Assembly: GCA_036821485.1 (NCBI GenBank)
Contig: DAISJM010000037.1
Span: forward strand, 1 to 30,823
Source: DAISJM01 sp036821485
GTDB taxonomy: Bacteria; Verrucomicrobiota; Kiritimatiellia; CAIQIC01; JAGNIJ01
Length of the DNA stretch: 30,823 bases
Direction of reading: 5' to 3'
How positions within the stretch are numbered: position 1 is the stretch's first letter; each line of letters begins with the position of its first letter. Below the pieces are notes generated by a model. It saw only the letters and a list, made by a program, of their open reading frames with translations. It was not told where the DNA came from and did not search any database. Positions 15,071 through 23,800 of this stretch are shown one piece after another. Both the position numbers and the translations under genes were made by a program.

Positions 15071-16507
15071 ATGGATGTGGTCTTCCAATGCAGCCATTGC
15101 GGGCAGGGACTCGTTGCTGATGTCGCGGGCAAGGGCAAGATCATCGGTTGCCCCAAATGCGGCCGCGCCGTCATCATCCCCGACCCCGACAAGATAACCG
15201 CTCCCGTTCCGGCCACCATACCCAGCGCAACCGCCACCAAGCCCGGCTCACCCGCCACGCGCAAGACGGTGATCCGTCTCTCCTCCCCGGACGCCGGGGA
15301 AGAGAAGGATGGAAAAAAGAAAGAAGAAGAATCAGACGATGCAGCCGCCGCAGCGCCGGCCGACTGGCACATCCTCAGTGTCGTCGTCGGTTGGATTTGC
15401 GTCATCGTCGGCGTACTGCTCGCCGTCCTGATTCCCCGTGCCGTGATGGCGTTCGCCCCCTTCTTCCTCGGGGCGTTCATCATGGGCGTGATGTTGCTCG
15501 TGAGCGGCAGAGTCCTCCATGGCATCGTCCTGCTTCTCTGCACCTGCATCCCCCCGCCCCTGCTGATGCGCAACAATATCTGGGAACACATGTCCGCAGC
15601 GCGACCGGCCCGCACGATGTCGAGCCCCTCCGACACGCAGAAACTCGTCTTTGATCGGACCGGTAAAGCCAAGCTGGTCTTCTCGCAAGATGCCGCCGCA
15701 CCATCGGTACAGCCTGCTGCACCGAAGTCCACAGAGAAGATCATGCTGCCGCCGCGAAAGAAGAAGGAGCGCGCGCCGCGTCCCGAATCCGATCTCTCCA
15801 CGCCCACCAACGCGGGACAGGCCGCCAAGCCTCCGCCGCCAAGAGATGCCTACAGCGACTTGCTCGATAACACGGAGGTCATTCCCACACTGGTCCCGGA
15901 GGATGTCCTCGCCCAATCGATCCCGGCCCGCAGCGTGGACTTCCGCTACCAGGATCCTTCATCCACGGTCGGTCTCTCACCCGATGACCCGGCGCCGATC
16001 GCCGACATGCCCTTCGTCCTCTACGCCGAGGCCGGCGAGAAGACTCCTCCCTATTATTGCACCGGCCGGATGGGCAACGACCGGGCGCTGACGATCGACG
16101 AGAACTGGGACTCCGATCCGCACTCCGGCAAGACATGCATGAAGGTGTCGTATGCCGACACGGGCGACTGGGCACAGGCCGTGTGGCAACACCCGGGCAA
16201 CAACTGGGGCGACGTACCCGGCGGATACAATTTGTCGAAAGCGGCCAAGCTGACGTTCTGGGCGCGTGGCGACGCGGGTGGCGAACGTATCGAGCTGGGC
16301 ATCGGCATGAGCCAGTCGACGACGGCGGTCGCCCACGACAGCTTCAAAGAATCCTCCACTTTCCGCCTCCAGACCAAGTGGAAGAAATACAGCATCCCCA
16401 TCGAAAAATACGACCGCACCCGCATCATCAGCGGTCTCCTCCTTCGCCTCGAGGGCCAGGAAAAACCCATCGTCTTCTACCTCGACGACATCCAGTACGA
16501 ACCGTAG
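15071..16507 (+). CDS. Zinc-ribbon, three-transmembrane, beta-sandwich fusion protein of unknown role
   Basis: This encodes 478 residues from ATG 15071; only a weak GGGG precedes it. The N-terminus is a four-Cys zinc ribbon (Cys7, Cys10, Cys27, Cys30). A low-complexity charged linker (about 60-97) leads to three hydrophobic segments at about 100-121, 125-146 and 149-164. A Pro/Lys/Ala-rich linker (about 200-300) then leads to a C-terminal galactose-binding-like domain (about 325-478). That domain has KLTFWARGD, KWKKYSIPIEKYD and the closing strand IVFYLDDIQYEP, as in glycan-binding modules of exported enzymes. With three membrane passes and a cytoplasmic ribbon, the C-terminal domain would face outward. 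This could be a tether or sensor for glycans, but no catalytic residues are recognised and the function is open. It precedes two lipoprotein genes with gaps of 24 and 45 bp, suggesting one operon. Confidence 0.8.
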   Translation: MDVVFQCSHCGQGLVADVAGKGKIIGCPKCGRAVIIPDPDKITAPVPATIPSATATKPGSPATRKTVIRLSSPDAGEEKDGKKKEEESDDAAAAAPADWHILSVVVGWICVIVGVLLAVLIPRAVMAFAPFFLGAFIMGVMLLVSGRVLHGIVLLLCTCIPPPLLMRNNIWEHMSAARPARTMSSPSDTQKLVFDRTGKAKLVFSQDAAAPSVQPAAPKSTEKIMLPPRKKKERAPRPESDLSTPTNAGQAAKPPPPRDAYSDLLDNTEVIPTLVPEDVLAQSIPARSVDFRYQDPSSTVGLSPDDPAPIADMPFVLYAEAGEKTPPYYCTGRMGNDRALTIDENWDSDPHSGKTCMKVSYADTGDWAQAVWQHPGNNWGDVPGGYNLSKAAKLTFWARGDAGGERIELGIGMSQSTTAVAHDSFKESSTFRLQTKWKKYSIPIEKYDRTRIISGLLLRLEGQEKPIVFYLDDIQYEP

Positions 16508-16531
16508 GGCAAGAAACGGAGAAGGAGACGT

Positions 16532-17239
16532 ATGAAGATCTGGAGCGTGGTCTTGTTGTCGATTGTGGGCGCGTTCACCTCGGGCTGCATGACCCATACG
16601 CCAAGGGTACTCCCATCAGATCACAGCCTGACGCCTGAGTCCGCACTGGCCAACGTAGCATCGTCGCTCGGTGGCTCTTCGTCGAGCGGCATCAGACCAA
16701 ACGCCACGCTCACCCATTTCCAATACTGGGACTGGGAGTCCAAGCAAATGGTAGGCAGCTACGGCAATACAACAACCTACGCTGTGCCGCTCAGATCGGC
16801 GAAATACACCGACATCACCAACGTCGTAGTGGAAACATTTATATGGATATCGCCCGGCAGCCCATTTCTCGCTTCCGACGTCTTAATCTCTCTGGCTGAT
16901 GGGACCGAATGGAAGGCCCAGCGGCAACCCGACATGCGGGATGTTTGCATGATGCTTCCGCCGTTCTGGTTCTTTGACCCCAAGTGGAGTGTTCACAGAG
17001 CCAACACCCTGGCCGATTCCTTTCTCCTGCTGCGAAGTCTCCAGCCCAATACCACCAATGTCCCCGAGATCCTCGGCGGCAGGGCCGCCTTTGAAGATGC
17101 GATAAAGAAGTCGATGTCGACCGGAGGGCTGTCGCTCGACGAGGTCACCTTCACCTACCCGGACGGCTCCAAGAAGACGATAACCAAGCCGGATACGCCG
17201 GACGAACAACCCGAGGCCAACCCGTCACCCAGCGAGTAG
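16532..17239 (+). CDS. Lipoprotein of unknown function
   Basis: This encodes 235 residues. GGAGAAGGAG gives an excellent ribosome site 4-6 nt before the ATG. The signal MKIWSVVLLSIVGAFTSGC is lipoprotein type, with Cys19 as the lipid-bearing residue. The mature protein has HFQYWDWESKQ near residue 70, a Trp/Phe-rich middle, and a Pro/Glu/Ser-rich C-terminus. No family is recognised. Alternating hydrophobic segments (TTYAVPL, NVVVETFIWI) suggest a beta-rich fold. It lies 24 bp after the zinc-ribbon membrane gene and 45 bp before another lipoprotein gene, so the three may be cotranscribed. Confidence 0.75.
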   Translation: MKIWSVVLLSIVGAFTSGCMTHTPRVLPSDHSLTPESALANVASSLGGSSSSGIRPNATLTHFQYWDWESKQMVGSYGNTTTYAVPLRSAKYTDITNVVVETFIWISPGSPFLASDVLISLADGTEWKAQRQPDMRDVCMMLPPFWFFDPKWSVHRANTLADSFLLLRSLQPNTTNVPEILGGRAAFEDAIKKSMSTGGLSLDEVTFTYPDGSKKTITKPDTPDEQPEANPSPSE

Positions 17240-17284
17240 CTGAACTGGCCCAAGACGCGACCCACAAACAGCGAAAGAAGAACC

Positions 17285-17884
17285 GTGAAGCCCCCGTTGA
17301 TATATCTGACGGTGCTGTGTCTGATCGGATGTGGTTCGACGCCGCGGGACAATGCACCGCCACAGGAACCCTTGGTGCACTTTCAGGACGCGAATTTCGG
17401 GGTGCGATTCAGTCACACGGAGGCCCTCACCACCTCCTACAACCCGCACGGTGGGGCAAATCGCGTCGAGATATCCTGGCAGGGGAAACCCGTGGGAGGA
17501 CTCGTCATTCACTCCGCCCCTCCCGTGGAAAGCATCGAAGACTTCATCGCGTCCGGCAAGGCGTACTACACCACGAAGTATGGTGCATCATCGGCCGAGT
17601 ACGCACCCTATGAGAATCCACAGCATTACACGTTCCATTGCTTCAAGGCCGAGGCCGTGCTGGGAAACGCCGACCATGTAGTCATGGAGCGTTTTGTCTA
17701 CCTGCGCGATACCAAGAAGGCGCCGATTGAGCCCTTCTCCTTGGAAGCGATTTCCGGGGCCTTTTCTTTTGAGTTCCTCTACCAGGCAACTGAATACGAG
17801 CGACTCAAACCCGAGATCCAAACGGTGATTGATACATTCAGATTGGAAACGGATTCTTCTGCCGCCCATGCGGCAGAAGAATGA
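17285..17884 (+). CDS. Lipoprotein of unknown function, GTG start
   Basis: This encodes 199 residues starting at GTG 17285, with AAGAAG just upstream. The signal MKPPLIYLTVLCLIGC ends in the lipobox LIGC (Cys16). The mature part contains NFGVRFSHTEALTTSY, EISWQGKPVGGLVIHS, and a C-terminal helix-like segment before DTFRLETD. This pattern of a soluble beta-sheet domain capped by a helix resembles PsbP/Mog1-like folds, but I do not recognise the family with confidence. The last ten codons and the stop fall within a perfect 13-bp inverted repeat, so the C-terminal SSAAHAAEE tail comes from the hairpin. It is probably the last gene of the group that starts at 15071. Confidence 0.72.
   Translation: MKPPLIYLTVLCLIGCGSTPRDNAPPQEPLVHFQDANFGVRFSHTEALTTSYNPHGGANRVEISWQGKPVGGLVIHSAPPVESIEDFIASGKAYYTTKYGASSAEYAPYENPQHYTFHCFKAEAVLGNADHVVMERFVYLRDTKKAPIEPFSLEAISGAFSFEFLYQATEYERLKPEIQTVIDTFRLETDSSAAHAAEE
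17853..17882 (+). terminator. Perfect 13-bp hairpin overlapping the lipoprotein stop codon
   Basis: ATTCTTCTGCCGC (17853-17865) and its exact complement (17870-17882) flank the 4-nt loop CCAT. The stem is long and stable but is not followed by a T-run, so it may be a rho-dependent 3' end, an mRNA-stabilising hairpin or a small inserted palindrome. The following 156 bp, up to 18040, contains no gene. Confidence 0.5.
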
Positions 17885-18004
17885 CCGCCTTCTGAACGCT
17901 TCCGTCGGTGTCATAACGGGCGACACCAGGCATCTCCATTCCACACGATCTGCGATCATCTGTGTGTTTCTGCCGGCATACCCACTCCGTCCTCCTCGCC
18001 CGCC

Positions 18005-18042
18005 TTGACAATGTGTGTCTATGCATTTATGTATATATGCAT
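18005..18042 (+). promoter_or_regulatory. vapBC promoter with overlapping palindromic operator
   Basis: A perfect TTGACA (18005-18010) is followed after 17 bp by the weak -10 TATGTA (18028-18033). The AT-rich sequence 18021-18042 begins and ends with ATGCAT, giving a partial palindrome over the -10 and the start codon. That is the usual place for autoregulation by a VapB/VapC complex. Predicted transcription would start about at the ATG at 18041. Confidence 0.5.
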
Positions 18043-18274
18043 GAGAACCACGCTGGATATTGACGACCGCCTGGCCATTGAGGCCAAGCAGGCGGCCGCG
18101 GCAAAGAGGACTTCACTGAAAGCCCTGGTCGAAGCCGGCCTGGAGTTGATCCTGCATGGCAAGACCGGCACGCCCAAGGACTCGCTGGATGCCCTCGCAG
18201 GCCTCGGAAAGGACGCGTGGAAGGGCGTCCACCCCGACCGCTACGTTCGTGAATCACGGAAGGGCTGGGAATGA
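18041..18274 (+). CDS. vapB: VapB-type antitoxin
   Basis: This encodes 77 residues from ATG 18041. The N-terminus MRTTLDIDDRLAIEAKQAA is the ribbon-helix-helix pattern of VapB antitoxins (short beta-strand, then helix-turn-helix with SLKALVEAGLELIL). The C-terminal third, rich in Gly, Trp and Lys, would wrap and inhibit the toxin. Its stop overlaps the toxin start in ATGA, giving translational coupling. No Shine-Dalgarno precedes the ATG, and the promoter position implies a leaderless or nearly leaderless message. Family knowledge: VapB neutralises VapC and, with it, represses their own promoter. The alternative upstream TTG/ATG codons lie within the promoter and are unlikely. Confidence 0.82.
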   Translation: MRTTLDIDDRLAIEAKQAAAAKRTSLKALVEAGLELILHGKTGTPKDSLDALAGLGKDAWKGVHPDRYVRESRKGWE

Positions 18275-18711
18275 GCGGAAAGGCTTTCTGGGATACCAAC
18301 CTGTTTATCTACTGGATTGAGCAGGCCCCGCCGTGGCTGGAGAAGGTCAATACGCTGGCTGAGTGGCAAAGAGCCCATTCCATCCGAACCGTCACTTCTT
18401 CACTGACGCTGGCTGAGTTGCTGGTCAGGCCCATCTCCACCGGACAAACCGATCTGGTCGATCAATACCAACGACTGGTCACCCAGCTCGGCTGCCTTTC
18501 CTTCGGCCCGACCGAAGCGCGGCGCTTTGCCGAAATACGCGCCGCCTATCCGCAAGTCAAACCACCCGATGCCATCCAACTTGCCTGCGCCGCACAAGCC
18601 GGGGTCGCTCTGTTCCTCACCAACGACGACCGCCTCTCGAAGGTCAGAGTGAAAGGCATCTCGCGAATCGAGAGCCTGGGTGCATGGTATAAGACTGTGC
18701 GGAATAATTGA
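18271..18711 (+). CDS. vapC: VapC-type PIN-domain toxin ribonuclease
   Basis: This encodes 146 residues, starting within the 4-nt overlap with the antitoxin stop. It is a PIN domain with the expected acidic metal ligands: Asp8 (FWDTNLFIYW), Glu49 (TLAELL), Asp100 (PPDAIQLACA) and Asp119 (FLTNDDRL). PIN toxins are Mg-dependent endoribonucleases, often cutting initiator tRNA or rRNA. The target cannot be told from sequence. All four catalytic positions are kept, so the toxin should be active. Typical length is 130-150 residues. The pair sits in the accessory stretch between the glycan blocks and has no link to the LacI-type sites. Confidence 0.88.
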   Translation: MSGKAFWDTNLFIYWIEQAPPWLEKVNTLAEWQRAHSIRTVTSSLTLAELLVRPISTGQTDLVDQYQRLVTQLGCLSFGPTEARRFAEIRAAYPQVKPPDAIQLACAAQAGVALFLTNDDRLSKVRVKGISRIESLGAWYKTVRNN

Positions 18712-18747
18712 TTTCATGTTGTTTGGCCACGAAGAGGAGACGACACC

Positions 18748-19212
18748 ATGAACAACGAGTGCTGCCCGCCGTTTGATCCCGCACCATGGGACGACAAGGT
18801 TCTGACATGGGAAAACAAGCGATTCGCAAAGGATCGTGTAATCAGTTTCCTGCACATCCCCCTGAACTTCAGCGCGGTCATGAAACGCAATGTTGAAGCG
18901 ATCGAATCCGCCGACGCCGGCATCGAACCCATGGTGGTGCTGTCCGATGAAAATTCACTCTGGGGCGCCGATGTGTATATCGAGGTCAGCAAGGACATTC
19001 CACACGCGAGGATGGCAACCATCTCCGGCACCTTCATCTCCAAGGTGTTCGAAGGCCCCTATCAGAACATGCGAAAATGGATCGAAGAGATGCAGGCCTT
19101 TGTCGCGGCCAAGGGCAAGAGCCTCCGTAAAATGTATTTCTACTACACGACCTGTCCAAAGTGTGCGAAGAAGTACGGAAAGAACTACGTCGTCATTCTT
19201 GCGCAGATGTAG
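18748..19212 (+). CDS. Conserved small protein with N-terminal Cys pair and CPKC motif
   Basis: This encodes 154 residues; AGAGGAGA precedes the ATG at good spacing. The sequence has the pattern of a widespread soluble family, often labelled 'hydrolase' without biochemical proof: CCPPFDPAPWDDK at the start, FLHIPLNF, GTFISKVFEGPY in the middle, and TTCPKCAKKYGKNYVV at the end. Cys5-Cys6 and Cys136/Cys139 could bind a metal or be redox-active. The GTF...FEGPY segment resembles GyrI-like ligand-binding folds, a weak analogy. There is no signal peptide. It ends 19 bp before the FMN reductase gene, so the two are probably cotranscribed and may share a redox or detoxification role. No specific function is claimed. 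Confidence 0.75.
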   Translation: MNNECCPPFDPAPWDDKVLTWENKRFAKDRVISFLHIPLNFSAVMKRNVEAIESADAGIEPMVVLSDENSLWGADVYIEVSKDIPHARMATISGTFISKVFEGPYQNMRKWIEEMQAFVAAKGKSLRKMYFYYTTCPKCAKKYGKNYVVILAQM

Positions 19213-19231
19213 ATCGGAAAGGACCTCAGAG

Positions 19232-19816
19232 ATGTCAAAGAGGATCGTCTTCATTCAGGGCAGCCCCAGGAAGCCTGGAAATACCCGCGCCATTACGGCC
19301 GTAACGATGGCCGCGGCCAAGGAGCACGGGGCGGCGGTCACCGAAATCGATGCCACGCGTCTTCGTTTCAAGGAGCCGGGCTGTGTCGGGTGTCAGCAAT
19401 GCCAGCAATCGGACGCCTTCCTATGTGCCTTCGACGACGAAGTGGCACACCGTGTTGCCACGCTCCCCAATTACGACACCATTGTGCTGGCCACGCCCAC
19501 CTATTGGTGGAGCTATCCCGCCCAACTCAAGATATTCATCGATCGCATTTACTCGTTATCCAAGATATCCGCGTCGGGAGATCACCGCTCGCTCCTTTCC
19601 GGAAAGACCATGGCGCTTCTGGCTACAGGAGGGGGACCGTTGGAAGACAACTTGGAAGTGCTGGAATGTCAGTGGAAGCGGCCGGCGCAATTGTTGGGCT
19701 GTCGCTTCCTCTCATGCCTTTTTCCTTTTGTGCCACCGGAAATCGGAGCGCTGACCAGCAATCCGGCGGCATTGAAGAAGGCTCAGGATTTCGGCCGATC
19801 ACTCGCCTCGGCGTAG
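19232..19816 (+). CDS. NAD(P)H-dependent FMN reductase, flavodoxin fold
   Basis: This encodes 194 residues from ATG 19232, preceded by AAAGGA. Although the frame stays open upstream, that part overlaps the preceding gene and is not family-like. The start MSKRIVFIQGSPRKPGNT is the FMN-phosphate loop of flavodoxin-like reductases. VLATPTYWWSYPAQLKIFIDR (about 86-105) forms the second flavin-binding region with its conserved P-x-Y-W. A Cys cluster, Cys51, Cys54, Cys57 and Cys65 (CVGCQQC), matches iron-sulfur-flavoprotein-like members and could hold an Fe-S cluster or be redox-active. It is cytoplasmic. It follows the small CPKC protein by 19 bp, suggesting a two-gene unit; its substrate is unknown. 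Confidence 0.85.
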   Translation: MSKRIVFIQGSPRKPGNTRAITAVTMAAAKEHGAAVTEIDATRLRFKEPGCVGCQQCQQSDAFLCAFDDEVAHRVATLPNYDTIVLATPTYWWSYPAQLKIFIDRIYSLSKISASGDHRSLLSGKTMALLATGGGPLEDNLEVLECQWKRPAQLLGCRFLSCLFPFVPPEIGALTSNPAALKKAQDFGRSLASA

Positions 19817-19900
19817 CCAATGGTCGGGTTCGGGTGATCTGTCAGAAGTGGTTGAATTTCCCTTCGTGCTCTTTGCTTCCCTCCGCTATGCTTAGTTTAC

Positions 19901-20818
19901 ATGTCTCAACCAACATCCCCATTAATTCCTTCCATATCCTGCTCGACGGATGCGGCCTTTGCCCCGTACGCCGGGGTCCTGCTGCACACCATTGCTCGTC
20001 ATTTCAGCGGTCCGTCTTTCACTTTTCATATCCTCGACTATGGATGCACCGGCGACCAGCAACGGCGCATCGAGCGGATTGCGCGACGCGGGAAACCGTC
20101 GATTTCACTCTTCTGGCACCAACGCCGCCTGCCCGCTGCGTCACCCCGGGAACGATTTGAAACGATGTGCCACGATCGGCTGGAATTCATGCACGAGGCA
20201 TCTGAGTCTTATGGCCGCCTTCTGATGCTCGATGTCGATCTCCTCGTGGAATCCGACGTCATGCCTCTTTGGCAAACCGATCTGTGCGGGCACGCGTTGG
20301 GCGCAGTGCGCGACTTTGCCTTCCCCTCCATGGGTGATCGATTTCCTGCCACAGCCACCCCCCTCGACCCCTACTACAACCTCGGTGTTCTGCTGGTGGA
20401 TCTATCCTCCTGGCGCGCGCAGAGTATGACACGGCAATGCCTGGCCCAATGGCCGGACGCCGCCAGTCCTTCCACCCCCTATTGCCCCGATCAGGATGCC
20501 GCGAACAAGGCCCTGTCCGGCTGCTGGCAGGAATTGGATCCGTCATGGAACGCCCAGATGATCGCACTGCAACATCACGACCGTTGGCCCGACAGCCCGT
20601 GGAAGAAACTTGTTCGCCCCCGATTGGGTGAGCTCTATCATGCACCGCGCATACGGCATTGGTGCGGGCCGTATAAGCCGTGGCAGCAGCATTCCGGCTG
20701 CGACATCCCCTTCCAAGATCACTATCAGAACGCCTTCCGGCATAGTGGATGGCAGAGCCGTCTTGAACAGTGGAAGCAGCGATGGCACACCTTCACCGCG
20801 CCCGGAAAGAATCCCTGA
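19901..20818 (+). CDS. Family 8 glycosyltransferase
   Basis: This encodes 305 residues from ATG 19901; no clear Shine-Dalgarno is seen. It has the GT8 (GT-A fold, retaining) layout. The nucleotide-sugar domain starts ISCSTDAAFAPYAGVLLHT. The metal-binding DxD is Asp111-Val-Asp113 (MLDVDLLVESDV). YYNLGVLLVDL (158-168) and PDQDAANKAL (about 196-205) are characteristic, and HWCGPYKPW near residue 260 supplies the late His/Gly acceptor-side motif seen in LgtC. It would transfer a sugar, often galactose or glucose from UDP-sugar, to lipopolysaccharide or another glycan. The donor is not deducible. It is convergent with the triple-LamG gene and 77 bp from its stop; no terminator is evident between them. 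Confidence 0.88.
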   Translation: MSQPTSPLIPSISCSTDAAFAPYAGVLLHTIARHFSGPSFTFHILDYGCTGDQQRRIERIARRGKPSISLFWHQRRLPAASPRERFETMCHDRLEFMHEASESYGRLLMLDVDLLVESDVMPLWQTDLCGHALGAVRDFAFPSMGDRFPATATPLDPYYNLGVLLVDLSSWRAQSMTRQCLAQWPDAASPSTPYCPDQDAANKALSGCWQELDPSWNAQMIALQHHDRWPDSPWKKLVRPRLGELYHAPRIRHWCGPYKPWQQHSGCDIPFQDHYQNAFRHSGWQSRLEQWKQRWHTFTAPGKNP

Positions 20819-20895
20819 CGTGTTGTTCGGTCGCCGGCCAGATTGACGAACGAACGGGTCCTTCTTTCTCGGCGCGACCTTCTGCCCACACGTCT

Positions 20896-23800
20896 CTACG
20901 GACGTTTCTGCGCGGATATGCGAAGGAACACCCTCTCGACATCCGTAAGGGTGTTGGTGTACGACAACAGCGCATCGGTGCCAGCCACCCAGTGAAACTC
21001 GGGCACGAAATACCAATTTGTCATGTCAACGGACGCAGCCACCGAGTAGACGCTATCCACGCTGCTCGTCCAAGTGAGCACGATCTCAGCCCCCATATCC
21101 GAACCAGTCTTGTCGGCGTTCTTTTCCATCAAGGAAGGGAACAACGGAGTGATCCCTCTGTCCGTAGCCACGTAAAGAATGCTGTCCGCGTCATCGACAG
21201 ACGTTCCCACAAGCTCCTCCTCGCGATTGGAGAAACCATCACCATCGCTATCCAGATCCCCTGTCCGCAACCCCTGAGGATCCGGCTTCATTGGATTGGA
21301 ATTGCACACATCAACTTGTTCACCGCCAACAAGCAATCTAATCACCTTATGACCTGGAGAGGAAGTGAAGTAGGAGTCGCGATTCGCCGGAGCCGTGCCG
21401 GAACCCGACTCGCCGCTGTTCGTGTTGACGACCTCCCACGTGTAATCAACAGCATACGGGAAGGGGTTCCGCACCCGCCAGTAACCCTCCCACATACAAT
21501 TGAGACGCATCACACTGCTCTGCGCATAGTTAACTGTCTGCGTTGCAGCATTGCCTGCAGTGTCGGAGACAAATATTGCGCGGCTGTTGTAGGACTTACG
21601 GATGCCAGTGGTTTCGAACTCATACACATCACCGCCCACGGAAATTGCCTCATGCCCATCGACCCGAACCTGCGCGATAGCCACATTGTCGGTGGCTGTG
21701 ATCGTCATCAGAAATTCGTTGCTCGTGGTGACGTACCCATCAGGTGGCTGAACACTGACGATCACCGGCGGAACCGCATCCGACAGAACGACAGAGTAGA
21801 TTCCCGTCACCTGAACCATTGAACCGCGGACAACCGTAACGCCCTGATCGGCAGGGGAAGTCCACCCGCTCAAGGGCTTGAACGCGACGGTATTCGACCC
21901 CTCCGCCAAGTTAACCAACGCCACACCCGATTCGTTCCAGTTTGTCGCCGTCCCGGAAACCAGCCTCCATCGGGCACCCGCAGCAACTGCCTCAGGAGGG
22001 AGAATGGAGCAGCTGAGCGATCCCATGGGGGGCTCACATCCAGAGTCATCATTGAAGACAGCAAGAATCTGGCTCGCGCTCAACGCTCCTTTGTAGATTC
22101 GGATATCATCGAGGTAACCCCAAAAGGCATCATCTTGAGACTCACGATAGCCTATGATGAGGTCCCCGTCCGTAGCGGGGGTGAATACGCCGAACTGCTT
22201 CTCGCCAGCCATGACCCCGTCGAGATAAACGCGTGCCGTCCCGATCGACCGGTCATAGGTGACCGCCAAGTGGTGCCACTCACGAACGGGCGGATTCGCA
22301 GTACTAATCACGCGGCTGCTGGTGTTGTGTGTGACATCTATCAGATTGGCGCCCGTTCCATTGCCCGCCCACTGCCAACCCCAGACTCCCGTCCACAGGT
22401 GAACACCAACACCGTCACCCTTGCCAACCCACTCGACGATCGGAAGTTCGTCCTGGTAGTTGTCCACATTGATCCAAGCCGCGAGCGTCAGGCTGTCTGC
22501 AATATTCAGCGACGAGCTTGCAGGAACCAAGATGTGGTCGTTCTGTCCGTCAAACGAATAATACCCTCCGCAATCTGAAGCCACGTAGGTCGCGCCGCTC
22601 ACGGCACCGTTGTTTCCGTAGGCGCTCTGATCGTAAGCAATTGCACCATCGTCCGTGTTGAAGCTGTAATGAAGCACAAGCTCGTTCGTTGTCGATGCCA
22701 CAGCCGTATACACACCGGTCGATGTAATCGACCCCCCCGCCGGGACATAGACGCTTTGATCGGCTGGGGATTCCCACCCCGTTATACCCTTAAAAGCAAC
22801 CGTATAATTTCCTGCGGTCAGGTTCAGGATATGATCCCCGCTGTTCTTCCAATTCAGGTCCGCACCGCTTGTGAGGCGCCACTGGGCTCCGGCGCTTCGA
22901 GCGCCTTGCGGCTCGATGCTGCAGCTGATGCTCGCATCCGTGACCATGCAGTTGGTGTGCTGGAGGAAGATATCGCGGACTTCGCCTGTACTCAGTGCCC
23001 CACGATAGATGCGAATTTCATCGAGCAACCCGTAGAGACGATCATCGGGTTGGGATGGACGGTTTCCAAGGAACATCCCCACGTCCGTCTTCGGAACAAA
23101 GCTGCCCAGATTCGCGCTATTCTTAAGATCGCCGTCGACGTACACACACGCACGTCCGCTCACAGCGTCATAGGTCACGACAAGGTGGTGCCAGACGTTC
23201 AGTGAAGGATTAGCCGTGGCGATCACGTGGGAATGGTCCCCCGTATCTATAACGTTTGCCCCGCAATGCCAGCTCGGGACCCCCGTCCACATGTGAACCC
23301 CCGCCCCATTGGTCCCGCTCCATTCCACCAGAGGCCTTTCGTGTGAATAATCATAGACCTTGAACCAAGCGGCCATGGACAGACTCCCGGCAATGTTGAG
23401 AGACTCACTGGCGGGAACCGTTATGAAATCGTCAATACCATCAAAGTGGTACACGCCTCCGCAGTCTGTTACGGTGAACGTCGCCCCACTCACAATGCCG
23501 TCGTTTCCGTAACCACTGAGGTCCGTCACCTTGACACCATCATAGGTGTCGAAATCATAGTGAAGGACCATGGTGTTGGAATAGGAAGCGGCATATTCAT
23601 ACGCCGCCTCAATACGGGTTGTCTCTCCGAGAACGACGTTGACAACCCGCGCAGTGGGCGCGGACCAATTCTCGACATCCTGAAACTCAACCGTGTAGCT
23701 GCCGGCTGGCAGCTCGCTCAAGGTTGCTCCACTGTTGTTCCATCCAGTGGAAGGTCCGCTCGTCACCCGCCACTGAGCACCTGCAGCAACAGCGACTGCA

